This document shows positions 28,901-36,409 of a stretch of DNA of 64,000 bases, piece by piece; the first letter of the stretch is position 1; each line of letters starts with the position of its first letter. The stretch lies in contig JAFEAY010000025.1 of NCBI GenBank assembly GCA_018266175.1, positions 221,003-285,002 on the forward strand. The letters run 5' to 3'. This DNA is from Candidatus Dependentiae bacterium. GTDB taxonomy: Bacteria; Babelota; Babeliae; Babelales; RVW-14. The position numbers and the translations under genes were made by a program. The notes beneath the pieces were generated by a model. It saw nothing but the letters and a program-made list of their open reading frames with translations, did no database searches and was not told the DNA's origin.

Positions 28901-29047
28901 GAAAGTGTTTATTCAAGTGATAAGCCAACTTCAATAGCAATTGATCATAATACTATCGTGATAGGAAGAGAAAGTGGCATCGTAGAGGTCCACCAATTAA
29001 TTGAGAAATTGATTTGCTCTCCGGCCATTGCAGGCTCGCTTATCTAA
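25898..29047 (+). CDS. Exported MutS-family ATPase with C-terminal repeat region
   Basis: About 1049 residues from the ATG at 25898, which overlaps the lasso cyclase TGA (ATGA) and has GGAG eight bases upstream. Residues 1-26 form a signal peptide (MMKYRFLKIVIIFLGIFFAQKSSILG). The core is a MutS-type clamp/ATPase: GPNMGGKST (Walker A, K545), LITFDELFNGTNPRGGEALAY (Walker B and D-loop) and STHYSCL (H-loop). The mismatch-recognition domain with Phe-x-Glu is not seen. After about residue 740 there is an ankyrin-like segment, then an acidic stretch, then about 180 residues of beta-rich, WD-like repeats. Export of a MutS ATPase is very unusual. Coupling to the cyclase suggests a link to the lasso pathway, but this is inference. 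Confidence 0.78.
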   Translation: MMKYRFLKIVIIFLGIFFAQKSSILGMDVFYDELKKENLKSLSETPPLIPDAERNGRASFAREELNAKIFLSEQQRRTLAFDIASKYAQKDPHAIPTNIIDIQSWKDLEIVCGSGSHPECSLASRLDCTSSELGKVLLYTQLLQPSDDIVTIEQKQKIIATLLENQEVFEELDSLLAEFFKDQRYENNMISFWSGNDLFESYIQYPEFSTERFQAIAQWLQTNEINTQIQEGGDIISYSIVNRVSGVIRSGAEVALGNLRTHPLVKDFWTVFPSIKETLVNAIQSVRGENWANASRVAITEVITAVFSRGENNRMAPIIAPMAWYAAGKMVDMSIMIIDSLMNNNMSEGIKAVAELNSCMYKRLLLIAAYIKFMQKVGLCLDKVPRIKELLPSLNALTLNSNPCSLFSYFAQEFRGPATFEQFINKLYAIGDDENSWQSNYIGRVIATYRAVELNKENLLPSIMALAQLDMFLSLVRFFKKNQENGNPMCYPSFVQDHNCKHPALVLKDFWSPIIAHNPVPNSLTLGADGKERNALITGPNMGGKSTTMREIIFVVLLGQSVGIVPAKQACFTPFSTIRAYLNITDDAGDGISLFKASAHRASVLINDAQEESKYSLITFDELFNGTNPRGGEALAYATLKKLGSSLDFERTISIASTHYSCLQELAQDQAVKFEFYKMADSHDKKNRFKLLPGCYTTFNGFDIAQESGLPESILANARQYYDQKFVKNSELEMLLKLLAYDISLLKGFIIPNEIQKFVALIFVAPYNERFFTLAKEKNLNLTTLLSEIEDRGHFILRYAAELNIKNKQLLAQLVSFGAQDPDECFPEYFTDNQVQCINLIDDEDLVPSDNNNTGDDEDEVEKLRENFNNFSINSMRSQKSKKSKFFKLAYTIRGNRAYKDYTDDECSFGPEVPSITQVTIASDTIVVRSKDKIERQFKKSNGCFLGTFEKCENTDASKYQKRKKQKKLEVSSDRFLVKIKDDDLYIVAVYNKKLEHLFDLESVYSSDKPTSIAIDHNTIVIGRESGIVEVHQLIEKLICSPAIAGSLI

Positions 29048-29056
29048 CGTTATAAT
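29028..29056 (+). promoter_or_regulatory. Strong promoter giving a leaderless mnmA transcript
   Basis: TTGCAG (29028-29033) and a perfect TATAAT (29051-29056) are separated by 17 bases. The expected start, six to seven bases downstream, coincides with the mnmA ATG at 29063, and no Shine-Dalgarno is present. Confidence 0.6.
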
Positions 29057-29062
29057 TCAACT

Positions 29063-30118
29063 ATGAAGATAGCTGTACTTGTTTCTGGTGGAGTTGATAG
29101 CTCTGTCGCCCTAACACTTTTAAAAAACCAAGGTCATGAGATCGAGGCGTTTTACCTCAAAATATGGCTTGAAGATGAACTCTCCTATCTAGGCAATTGC
29201 CCATGGAACGAAGATTTGGAGTATGCCCAAGGAGTATGCGATAAACTTGGTGTACCTCTGCATGTTATTCCGTTGCAAAAGGAATATCATGAGCTTGTGG
29301 TTGCATATGCTATAGAGCAAGTTCGACAGGGGAGGACCCCAAGCCCAGATCTCATGTGCAATGAACACATTAAATTTGGCTGCTTTTATAATGCCATTGA
29401 TCCATCATTTGAAAAAGTTGCAACTGGTCATTATGCTCAACTAGAAGAGCGAGATGGTCTGGTTCATCTTATGCAAGCAAAAGACCCAGTAAAAGATCAA
29501 ACTTACTTTCTTTCACGTCTGACTCAATCGCAACTGCAGCGAGCACTATTTCCGATTGGTCATCTGATGAAGTCAGAAGTCCGTGAACTTGCACACACCT
29601 TTGATTTGCCAACCAAGGCGCGCAAGGACAGTCAAGGTATCTGCTTTTTGGGCAAAATTCACTTTGGTGATTTTATTAAGCATCATGTTGGGACCAAACA
29701 GGGTGATTTGATTGAATTTGAGACCGACAAGAAAGTTGGCCAGCACGAGGGATTTTGGTTCTATACGATTGGTCAACGTAAGGGAATTGGTCTTTCTGGT
29801 GGCCCGTGGTTTGTCGTTTCTAAAGATGTAGAAAAAAATATCGTTTATATTTCAAGCAAATATCATGATTCAGATAAATTGCGAAATCAATGCGATGTTG
29901 AGCAGTTCAATTGGACTTGTGGATCAAGGCCTGATGTGGAATCATTAAAAATTAAACTTCGGCATGGACCTCATTTTTATCAATGTTCAGTTACTTTTTC
30001 ATCTGATGGAAAAAAAGCTCATCTTGTGCTGGACGGCTCAGATCAAGGCATTGCTCCAGGTCAGTTTGCAGTTTTTTATGATGGGGATGAATGTTTGGGC
30101 TCAGGGGTTATTTGTTAA
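29063..30118 (+). CDS. mnmA: tRNA-specific 2-thiouridylase MnmA
   Basis: A 351-residue enzyme that thiolates U34 of Lys, Glu and Gln tRNAs. It opens with the PP-loop VLVSGGVDSSVAL (residues 5-17), then CPWNEDLEYAQGVCDKLG. Catalytic cysteines are in PSPDLMCNEHIKFG (near residue 99) and SQGICFLGKIHFGDF (near 196), and the central ATGHYAQ and FLSRLTQSQL segments are family hallmarks. Length fits bacterial MnmA. The start codon has no Shine-Dalgarno and lies right after a promoter, so initiation on a leaderless mRNA is likely. It is 15 bases downstream of the MutS-like gene. Confidence 0.95.
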   Translation: MKIAVLVSGGVDSSVALTLLKNQGHEIEAFYLKIWLEDELSYLGNCPWNEDLEYAQGVCDKLGVPLHVIPLQKEYHELVVAYAIEQVRQGRTPSPDLMCNEHIKFGCFYNAIDPSFEKVATGHYAQLEERDGLVHLMQAKDPVKDQTYFLSRLTQSQLQRALFPIGHLMKSEVRELAHTFDLPTKARKDSQGICFLGKIHFGDFIKHHVGTKQGDLIEFETDKKVGQHEGFWFYTIGQRKGIGLSGGPWFVVSKDVEKNIVYISSKYHDSDKLRNQCDVEQFNWTCGSRPDVESLKIKLRHGPHFYQCSVTFSSDGKKAHLVLDGSDQGIAPGQFAVFYDGDECLGSGVIC

Positions 30119-30138
30119 TTTCACAGAGTGAGTAGCTC

Positions 30139-31113
30139 ATGCAACCACATATTCGTCGAGGACGTTTTTTTAATCATGCGCACGAACGCCTTGTTCATCG
30201 CTTTGGTAAAGAGATTAAATCACTCCTACATATTGCGGGTAAGCGTTTGATGAAAAAAGCGTATCGCATTATTGACTATCAAACTAAGCCACATGACTGG
30301 ATTGCCGATTTAAAGCCGCTGGCTGCAAGTCAAGAGCCTTTGGTTACCTGGCTAGGGCATGCAACATTTCTTATCCAGCTCAATAAAATCAATATTATAA
30401 CCGATCCGGTTTTTCAAGAAGTTTCACGCTTTTTCCCACGCATTACCAAGTTGCCGATTGCATCGGACGAACTGCCTCAGATTCATGTTATACTCATTTC
30501 ACATAACCATCGAGATCACATGGATGAGCAGAGCTTGCTTGCATTGAAAAAGCATCAGCCCTTGATGTTAGTTCCCATGGGAAACAAGAGTTGGTTTATT
30601 GCGCGTGGCTTTGAGCAAGTCGTTGAAATGGGCTGGTGGCAGGAGTATGAGCTCAAAAGTAGTGCTATAAATTTTTCGTTTCTGCCAGCAAATCATTGGA
30701 CCGGTCGAGGTCTGTTCGATTTCAATAAAACACTCTGGGGCAGCTGGATGATTCAATGTGGTGACTTTACACTCTACTTTGCAGGTGACACTGGGTACGG
30801 CGAACACTTTGCTCGTATTCAAGAAAGATTTTCATCAATTAATGTTGCCCTCATGCCGATTGGTCCGAATGAACCACGTAGTGTTATGGTTCATTCTCAT
30901 GTGAGTACTCAAGAAGCAGTTCAAGCATTTTTAGACTTACATGCGCAGCATTTTCTTCCCATGCACTGGGGGACATTTAAATCCGGCTTTGATGCATTTG
31001 CTGACCCAATTAATCAACTCCATCATTGGTGGAGTAATTTTCAGCTTGCAGCCGATCGATTACATACGTTAAAATTTGGCGAGCAGTGGCTTTTTGATTC
31101 CCTAAAACCTTAA
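30139..31113 (+). CDS. MBL-fold metallohydrolase, NAPE-PLD-like
   Basis: A 324-residue metallo-beta-lactamase-fold protein. VTWLGHATFLIQLNKINIITDPVF (about residues 69-92) is the opening strand pair, and SHNHRDHMD (near 118) is the HxHxDH zinc motif in its HNHRDH form. LYFAGDTGYGEHF (near 214) gives the bridging Asp and HWGTF (near 276) the last His. The pattern is that of the NAPE-hydrolysing phospholipase D / UlaG-like group, which act on phosphodiesters or phospholipids, but the substrate here is not known. It follows mnmA by 20 bases and precedes a small membrane protein by 11, so likely one operon. Confidence 0.85.
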   Translation: MQPHIRRGRFFNHAHERLVHRFGKEIKSLLHIAGKRLMKKAYRIIDYQTKPHDWIADLKPLAASQEPLVTWLGHATFLIQLNKINIITDPVFQEVSRFFPRITKLPIASDELPQIHVILISHNHRDHMDEQSLLALKKHQPLMLVPMGNKSWFIARGFEQVVEMGWWQEYELKSSAINFSFLPANHWTGRGLFDFNKTLWGSWMIQCGDFTLYFAGDTGYGEHFARIQERFSSINVALMPIGPNEPRSVMVHSHVSTQEAVQAFLDLHAQHFLPMHWGTFKSGFDAFADPINQLHHWWSNFQLAADRLHTLKFGEQWLFDSLKP

Positions 31114-31124
31114 CTAAAGAGATC

Positions 31125-31583
31125 ATGATTTTATCAATTGTTCTATTTCTTCTCGATTGTATTGCAGCTACGTTATGCAGGCAGTGGATTATCAGTTCAC
31201 TCTTGTTTTATTTTATCGCCCAGCAAGTCCTTGATACTCAATACGATTATTCCATTAAAAAATTCTATGTTCCCCTAGCGCTCCTGCTAATCCAAGACTT
31301 CATGCTCTATGGGCGCTTTGGCCTCGGTTTACTCTGGCTTATGCCTTTGCAACTTGCAATTTGGTGGGCAAGGAGAGTTGTTCTGCATGGTACCTTTTTC
31401 ATTCCCCTAATCCTGGTAGCCGCCTGTATTTTGGTTGATGCGCTTGGTATCAAAGCTCTTATTGGGGTATCACAGCCACTTTTAGTAGTGACAATCGGTA
31501 AAATTTGCTACACTTGGGTATGTGGAATCATAATATTTTTGGGTTTGCGGGGCAATCGCTGTTTGTCGAGTTCATCTCGATAG
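31125..31583 (+). CDS. Small polytopic membrane protein, unknown
   Basis: A 152-residue hydrophobic protein with about four or five membrane helices. Conserved-looking features are few (LDTQYDYSIKKFYVPLALLL; YGRFGLGLLWLMPLQLAIWW). No family is recognised; an MreD-like role is one possibility because of size and topology, but there is no motif to support it. AAAGAGAT precedes the ATG. The last 14 or so codons (from about 31541) overlap the 5-prime end of the RNase P RNA gene, so the C-terminus is constrained by the RNA sequence. Confidence 0.6.
   Translation: MILSIVLFLLDCIAATLCRQWIISSLLFYFIAQQVLDTQYDYSIKKFYVPLALLLIQDFMLYGRFGLGLLWLMPLQLAIWWARRVVLHGTFFIPLILVAACILVDALGIKALIGVSQPLLVVTIGKICYTWVCGIIIFLGLRGNRCLSSSSR
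31505..31534 (+). promoter_or_regulatory. Promoter for rnpB inside the upstream gene
   Basis: TTGCTA and CATAAT are spaced by 18 bases, with the expected transcription start at about 31541, exactly where the P1 helix of RNase P RNA begins. The promoter lies inside the upstream reading frame. Confidence 0.5.
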
Positions 31584-31910
31584 ATGGAGGAAAGTCTGGA
31601 CTCATAACAGAAGAGGCGCCTTACAAGGTGCCGGGTTTACCCGGTATGCAAGTGAGGGAGGCGTAAGTCTACGGAAAGTGCCACAGAAAATAAACCGCCG
31701 GTGGTAAAAAGCCGGTAAGGGTGAAAACGTGTGGTAAGAGCGCACGCATATGCCTAGTGATAGGTATGTGGGAAAACCCTGCCTCGAGCAAGACAAAACA
31801 GCGGGCTATAAGTATTCTGTTCTTGCCTGCGGGTATGTCGCATAGATAGATGATTGCCGTCAGCTCAGCTCGCGCTGTGCTGGCACAGAATCCAGCTTAT
31901 AAGCGGACCC
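31541..31910 (+). ncRNA. rnpB: RNase P RNA, bacterial type A
   Basis: Catalytic RNA that removes the 5-prime leader of tRNA precursors. The conserved core GAGGAAAGTCTGGACTC (31597-31613) corresponds to the universal GAGGAAAGUCC region. GTGCCACAGAAAATAAACCG, GGTAAGGGTGAAAACGTGTG and GGTAAGAGCGCAC follow in the right order, and ACAGAATCCAGCTTAT forms the 3-prime P4 region. Ends were set by the P1 helix: GGGTTTGC (31541-31548) pairs with GCGGACCC (31903-31910) using two G-U pairs. About 370 nt, normal for type A. Its 5-prime end overlaps the preceding membrane-protein gene. No clear terminator is seen before the PASTA gene. Confidence 0.95.
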
Positions 31911-31949
31911 AAAAATTCCACAAAAATTTAAAGAAATATTGTCTTACTC

Positions 31950-32669
31950 ATGATCAAAAAACTTCTTCAAAAAATTACCTGGTATCTTTGGCTCGTACCA
32001 TTTATTTCCTTTTTAGGTGGATATTGGATTTGTTATCTTTGGGTTCAGAAAACAGAACTTACTGTGCCTAATATCATCGGCAAATCAGCTTATCAAGCAA
32101 TTGTATTGCTGTCTGAAAAACGGCTGAGTATGCGTGTGCGCTCTGTGCGGGAAGATGCAACGCTTCCTGAGGGTGTAATTCTTGATCAGTTACCCAAGTC
32201 CGGTCAGCTTATGAGGGTTAATCAAAATATTTATGTAACGCTCTCACAAAAACCTCTTTCATTCGCGTTACCCGATTTCTGTGGTGCGACTGCTCAGAAT
32301 ATTCAGGCCATCTGTCATAAGCAAGGTCTTGATCTTTCAATGCATTCAATTCCATCCTATCAAATAACTGGAAAGTGCTTGGCGCAATATCCACAAGCTG
32401 GCGAGCTTGTTGATCACAAGAAGATGTTAGTACTCATAGCGGCTCAAAAAGACGATGCCTGTTTGGTTCCTCGACTTAAGGGATTACCTGTTGTTCAGGT
32501 TAAGCGTTCGCTCAAGCAAGAAAATGTTGTACTTGAAATTTTTCATGAGCAAGTCGATGTTGATCATACCTGTAATGATTGTGTTGTTGTCAGTCAGCAA
32601 CCAGCCGCTGGAAGTATTGTTAAAACTTCTGAGCGATTAGTTTTACAACTCAGTGTTAAAGATTCCTAA
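31950..32669 (+). CDS. Membrane-anchored PASTA-domain protein
   Basis: A 239-residue protein with one N-terminal membrane helix (about residues 12-32) followed by three PASTA-like modules. They start at LTVPNIIGKSAYQAIVLL (about 38), FALPDFCGATAQNIQAIC (about 105) and CLVPRLKGLPVVQVKRSL (about 170). Each ends in the usual PxxGxxV pattern (LPKSGQLMRV, YPQAGELVDH, QPAAGSIVKT). PASTA modules bind peptidoglycan or beta-lactams and normally sit on PrkC kinases or PBPs. Here there is no catalytic domain, so it may be a wall-sensing or scaffold protein. The ATG lies 40 bases after rnpB with no clear Shine-Dalgarno. Confidence 0.82.
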   Translation: MIKKLLQKITWYLWLVPFISFLGGYWICYLWVQKTELTVPNIIGKSAYQAIVLLSEKRLSMRVRSVREDATLPEGVILDQLPKSGQLMRVNQNIYVTLSQKPLSFALPDFCGATAQNIQAICHKQGLDLSMHSIPSYQITGKCLAQYPQAGELVDHKKMLVLIAAQKDDACLVPRLKGLPVVQVKRSLKQENVVLEIFHEQVDVDHTCNDCVVVSQQPAAGSIVKTSERLVLQLSVKDS

Positions 32670-32843
32670 TAGCTTGAAAGATAGCTATAGGCGTTTCTAT
32701 AGAATCATTCAGCTTTAAAAGTGATTTTTATTGATGAATTAGTGAAAAAAAGTTAGAGTAGTAATTCATTATTTTTTAGCTTCAAATAGTTCAATTTATA
32801 TATACTTAACAAAAGTCATATATAATTAAAAAAAGGCTCCAAA

Positions 32844-33572
32844 ATGTCTCATCATGACCATCATAATCACAGTAATCATAACCATGATTATCACGTTGAT
32901 AATCCAGTAGAAAAAAATGATGTTTTAGAGCATCATCATTCAGTCTGGTCTGAAATTCTTTGCCATCTTCCATATGCAATTTTTTCAGTTGCTTTGTGTA
33001 TGATTTTTTTAAGTTTTATTCCGAACCTTGAAGTTGGGTATAAAAAGACATCGATTGCATATCGATTGTTTCATAATTTTCATTTCTTACATCTTTTGTT
33101 TGCAGGAACTGGAACTGTTTTAACGTTTAGAAAATATTCAAAAAATGTTCCCCTCTGTATTTTAACAAGTCTTTTGGTACCAATAATTTTCTGTACCTTT
33201 TCAGATGCGTTTTTGCCCTATGTAGGAGGAAAATTTGTTGCTTTAGATATGCATTTTCATTGGTGTATTTTAAAGCATATAGGAACTGTTGCTCCATTTT
33301 TACTTGCAGGAGTGCTTAATGGTTGGGTTATGAGTAATCATGCTCCAAGTGTTCAGCTTTTTTACTCAATTGGGTTCCATTTTTCCCATATTCTTATCAG
33401 CTCAATGGCTTCTTTGCTTTATTTAATTAGCTTTGGATTTCACAACTGGTGGGACAGAATGGGATTTGTTTTTATGTTTCTGATTGGAGCAGTGCTCATT
33501 CCATGCACATTGTCGGATATTGTTGTCCCTATGCTCTTTGCAGCGTTACGACCTTTAGGACGTAAAAAATAA
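32844..33572 (+). CDS. His-rich six-helix membrane protein, candidate metal transporter
   Basis: A 242-residue protein. The first 35 residues are very His-rich (MSHHDHHNHSNHNHDYH and a later HHH), a typical metal-binding tail. Six membrane helices follow in two similar halves. Helix 2, FHFLHLLFAGTGTVL, matches helix 5, FHFSHILISSMASLL; helix 3, IFCTFSDAFLPYV, matches helix 6, IPCTLSDIVVPML. The duplicated H-x-x-H and C-T-x-S-D motifs suggest a pseudo-symmetric channel with metal-coordinating residues. No known family was recognised. AAAAAAAGGCTCC lies upstream, with TATAAT at 32821. Transport of zinc, nickel or a similar cation is inference. Confidence 0.65.
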   Translation: MSHHDHHNHSNHNHDYHVDNPVEKNDVLEHHHSVWSEILCHLPYAIFSVALCMIFLSFIPNLEVGYKKTSIAYRLFHNFHFLHLLFAGTGTVLTFRKYSKNVPLCILTSLLVPIIFCTFSDAFLPYVGGKFVALDMHFHWCILKHIGTVAPFLLAGVLNGWVMSNHAPSVQLFYSIGFHFSHILISSMASLLYLISFGFHNWWDRMGFVFMFLIGAVLIPCTLSDIVVPMLFAALRPLGRKK

Positions 33573-33601
33573 ATCTTACAGATTCAAATAAGGAACCGGG
33601 C

Positions 33602-34693
33602 GTGAGGAAAATTAGATTTGAAAACGTTTGTAAGTCGTTTGATGGTGAACTTATTCTTGATCGGTTGAATCTTGAAATACCGGCTGGGCAGTTTTTTTCG
33701 CTGCTTGGACCAAGTGGATGCGGTAAAACAACACTCTTGCGCTTGCTTGCAGGACTTGAGCGTGTAGATTCAGGAAAAATTTATTTGGGTAATGAAGACA
33801 TTACCGATGTTCCTATTTATAAGCGTCGTGTTAACACAGTTTTTCAGCATTATGCACTTTTTCCACACTTGTCAGTGTTTGAGAATGTTGCTTATAGTCT
33901 TCGCATCAGAAAAACTTCAGAAAGTGAAGTTGCACAACGTGTTTTAGATGCTCTTAAAACAGTTCGACTATCTGGATTTGATTCAAAGCTTCCACGCAGC
34001 TTATCAGGTGGTCAACAGCAACGCGTAGCGCTTGCTCGAGCTATTATTAATGAACCAGATGTTCTCCTGCTTGATGAGCCCCTTGCAGCCCTTGATTTAA
34101 AGCTTAAAGAAGAGATGTTAATTGAATTGGTTAACTTACAAGACAAACTTCAAACAACATTTGTCTATGTTACTCATGACCAATTCGAAGCACTCACGCT
34201 TTCCGACCAAATGGCGATTATGGACAAACGCGGAAGTGTTGCACAAATTGGTACTCCTAAGCAGATTTATGAATTCCCAGCATCACGCTTTGTTGCTAAT
34301 TTTGTTGGCAATACCAATATTATCGAAGGCGTTTTGCACATTAAAGATGATCTATATGAAATTGAAGTTGAGGGCTTGGGTCATTTTCTTGTTGATATCA
34401 CAACTGAGCGTTATTGGATGATTCCAGGCTGTAGGTTGTATATCAGTATTCGTCCAGAGAAAATTGAAATTAGCAAAAAAGTACGCGAAGGCTTTTCTAA
34501 TCATTTGACCGGTAAAGTTATTAACATGATTTATTACGGCCGAACAACTCAATACCATGTCAAGCTTAAGAGTGGGCAGGTGCTTATGGTATTCGAGCAA
34601 AACGAAGAGCATTTTCCAGAAGAAACCATCGATTATGATGATGAAGTTCATCTTTATTTTCAAAAAGAGAACGTTGTATTGTTGGAGTATTAA
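33602..34693 (+). CDS. potA: Spermidine/putrescine ABC transporter ATPase
   Basis: A 363-residue ATPase of the polyamine importer, starting at GTG with AAGGA upstream. Motifs: LLGPSGCGKTTLLRLLAGLE (Walker A, near residues 34-53), LSGGQQQRVALARAI (signature), LLLDEPLAALD (Walker B) and VTHDQFEAL (H-loop). The C-terminal part after about residue 240 is the regulatory TOBE/OB region with ISIRPEKIEI. Length is close to E. coli PotA (378). It leads a tight potA-potB-potC-potD-potD run, with the potB ATG overlapping its stop by one base. Confidence 0.93.
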   Translation: MRKIRFENVCKSFDGELILDRLNLEIPAGQFFSLLGPSGCGKTTLLRLLAGLERVDSGKIYLGNEDITDVPIYKRRVNTVFQHYALFPHLSVFENVAYSLRIRKTSESEVAQRVLDALKTVRLSGFDSKLPRSLSGGQQQRVALARAIINEPDVLLLDEPLAALDLKLKEEMLIELVNLQDKLQTTFVYVTHDQFEALTLSDQMAIMDKRGSVAQIGTPKQIYEFPASRFVANFVGNTNIIEGVLHIKDDLYEIEVEGLGHFLVDITTERYWMIPGCRLYISIRPEKIEISKKVREGFSNHLTGKVINMIYYGRTTQYHVKLKSGQVLMVFEQNEEHFPEETIDYDDEVHLYFQKENVVLLEY

Positions 34694-35601
34694 TGAAGTT
34701 TTTGAGCAGAATTGTTACTAAAGAGCTCGGGCTTCTCTTTGCATGCCCAGCAATATTGTGGCAGATTTTTTTTCTCTACATGCCTCTGGTTATGCTGCTT
34801 TGTTATAGCATCCTTGATTTTTCAGAGATTGATCAGGCCTATCACTTCACACTTGAGCGCTATGCAATTATTTTTAATTCACTCTATTTTAAAGTGATTG
34901 TTAACTCTTTTTTTACTGCGGTTGTGACGGCATTTATTTGTTTTTTAATTGCGTATCCTGTTGCATATTTTCTTGCGCTTAAAGCAAATAAACGGTATAG
35001 AACGTTCTTGTTGATTTCGGTTATATTGCCATCTTGGACTAGTTTGATTGTGCAAATTTATGCATGGTTCTTCATGCTCGAGCGTAATGGCTTCTTCTGT
35101 CAGTTTCTTTATAAATTAGGTATTTTGCCTCAATCGGTTCATCTGCTGAATAATTATTTTGCAATTTTGGTTGGCATGGTTTCATGTTTTTTACCATTTA
35201 TGATTTTACCAATTTACGCGGTACTTGAGCGTATGGATAAATCTATTATCGAAGCTTCCGCAGATTTGGGGGCAAATCGATTTGAAACATTTAAGCGTAT
35301 TATTTGGCCGCTTTCGCTTCCTGGCGTTTACGCAGGAGTTTTGTTGGTGACCATTCCTGCATTTGGTGAATTTGCAATACCGACATTGCTTGGTGGAGCA
35401 AAAAATGTTTTTTGGGGTAACTTGATTGTTGATAAATTTTTGAGATCGCGTGATTGGGCCTCAGGCGCAGCGCTTGCAAATATCGGTATACTATTCCCCG
35501 CATTGGTAATCTTCTTTTTTTACTGTGCATCGCGCATTCGGGAAATTATAAAAAACAATGATGCTCGACAAAGAGCTAGCATCTCCAAGGAGCCCTGGTA
35601 A
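34693..35601 (+). CDS. potB: Spermidine/putrescine ABC transporter permease PotB
   Basis: A 302-residue inner-membrane permease with six helices. The ATPase-contacting EAA loop reads DKSIIEASADLGANRFETFKRIIWPLSLPG (about residues 182-211), and LPSWTSLIVQIYAWFFML is typical of PotB/PotH. Its ATG overlaps the potA stop codon. Its C-terminus may overlap an alternative upstream start of potC. Forms the channel with PotC for polyamines delivered by PotD. Confidence 0.92.
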   Translation: MKFLSRIVTKELGLLFACPAILWQIFFLYMPLVMLLCYSILDFSEIDQAYHFTLERYAIIFNSLYFKVIVNSFFTAVVTAFICFLIAYPVAYFLALKANKRYRTFLLISVILPSWTSLIVQIYAWFFMLERNGFFCQFLYKLGILPQSVHLLNNYFAILVGMVSCFLPFMILPIYAVLERMDKSIIEASADLGANRFETFKRIIWPLSLPGVYAGVLLVTIPAFGEFAIPTLLGGAKNVFWGNLIVDKFLRSRDWASGAALANIGILFPALVIFFFYCASRIREIIKNNDARQRASISKEPW

Positions 35602-35614
35602 ACAGGTAACGGTT

Positions 35615-36409
35615 ATGGTAGAAAACAAAAAATTCTTTTTAAAATTCTTTTATCCGATTATTGTTGCATTAACCTATTTGTTTTTGTATTTACCAATTAT
35701 TGTATTGGTACTTTTTTCTTTTAATGATGCAGCTGTTTCAGTCCGTTGGGAAGGCTTCTCTCTTCGTTGGTACAAGGCGCTTTTTCAATCGCCAGAGATT
35801 TTAAATGCATTTAAAGTTTCACTCATTGTTGCAACATCCGCAACGATGTTGAGTTTGCTTATTGGTACATTTTTTGTTTTCTCAAGCAAGTGGTGGAAGT
35901 CATCATGGGCGTTTAATCTTTTTTATTCAAACATTTTATTGCCCGATATGATTCTTGCAATTTGCGTTTTAAGCACGTTTACTTTTTTTCAAATACCGGT
36001 TGGTTATGGAAGCTTAATTACGGGCCATACGCTCATTGGGTTAGGGTTTGTGATCCCTATTGTGCGAGCTCGTTTTATTGAGCTTGATCCATTTCTAACA
36101 GAAGCATCACTTGATTTAGGTGCAACTTATATTCAGACATTTTTTAAAATTATTCTACCGCTTCTAATGCCATCATTGCTGGCGGGCGGACTTTTAGTAT
36201 TTACCCTTTCACTTGATGACTTTTTAATTTCATTTTTTTGTTCTGGTCCCACTGTTGAGCCTCTTTCAGTTTATGTATACTCAATGGTTCGAACTGGCAT
36301 AGAGCCCACAATTAATGCAATTTCAGCATGCTTTCTGGCTATCAGCAGTATCCTTGTTCTGTTATTATGCTACTTCAAAGTTGTTGATCAGGTAATTCCT
36401 TATGAATGA
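35615..36409 (+). CDS. potC: Spermidine/putrescine ABC transporter permease PotC
   Basis: A 264-residue second permease. The start at 35615 (MVENKKFFLKFFYP) is preferred because AGGTAA precedes it and it lies just after the potB stop; an upstream in-frame ATG at 35558 would overlap potB and has no ribosome site. Features are YLPIIVLVLFSFNDA near the N-terminus and the EAA loop EASLDLGATYIQTFFKIILPLLMP near residues 168-191. Length equals E. coli PotC (264). The first potD gene starts eight bases before its stop. Confidence 0.9.
   Translation: MVENKKFFLKFFYPIIVALTYLFLYLPIIVLVLFSFNDAAVSVRWEGFSLRWYKALFQSPEILNAFKVSLIVATSATMLSLLIGTFFVFSSKWWKSSWAFNLFYSNILLPDMILAICVLSTFTFFQIPVGYGSLITGHTLIGLGFVIPIVRARFIELDPFLTEASLDLGATYIQTFFKIILPLLMPSLLAGGLLVFTLSLDDFLISFFCSGPTVEPLSVYVYSMVRTGIEPTINAISACFLAISSILVLLLCYFKVVDQVIPYE

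Noticed and set aside
31602..32071. Open frames at 31602-31796 (minus) and 31850-32071 (plus).
   Set aside because: They lie within or across the RNase P RNA gene and have no ribosome site or homology; the frame at 31950-32669 is the true PASTA gene.
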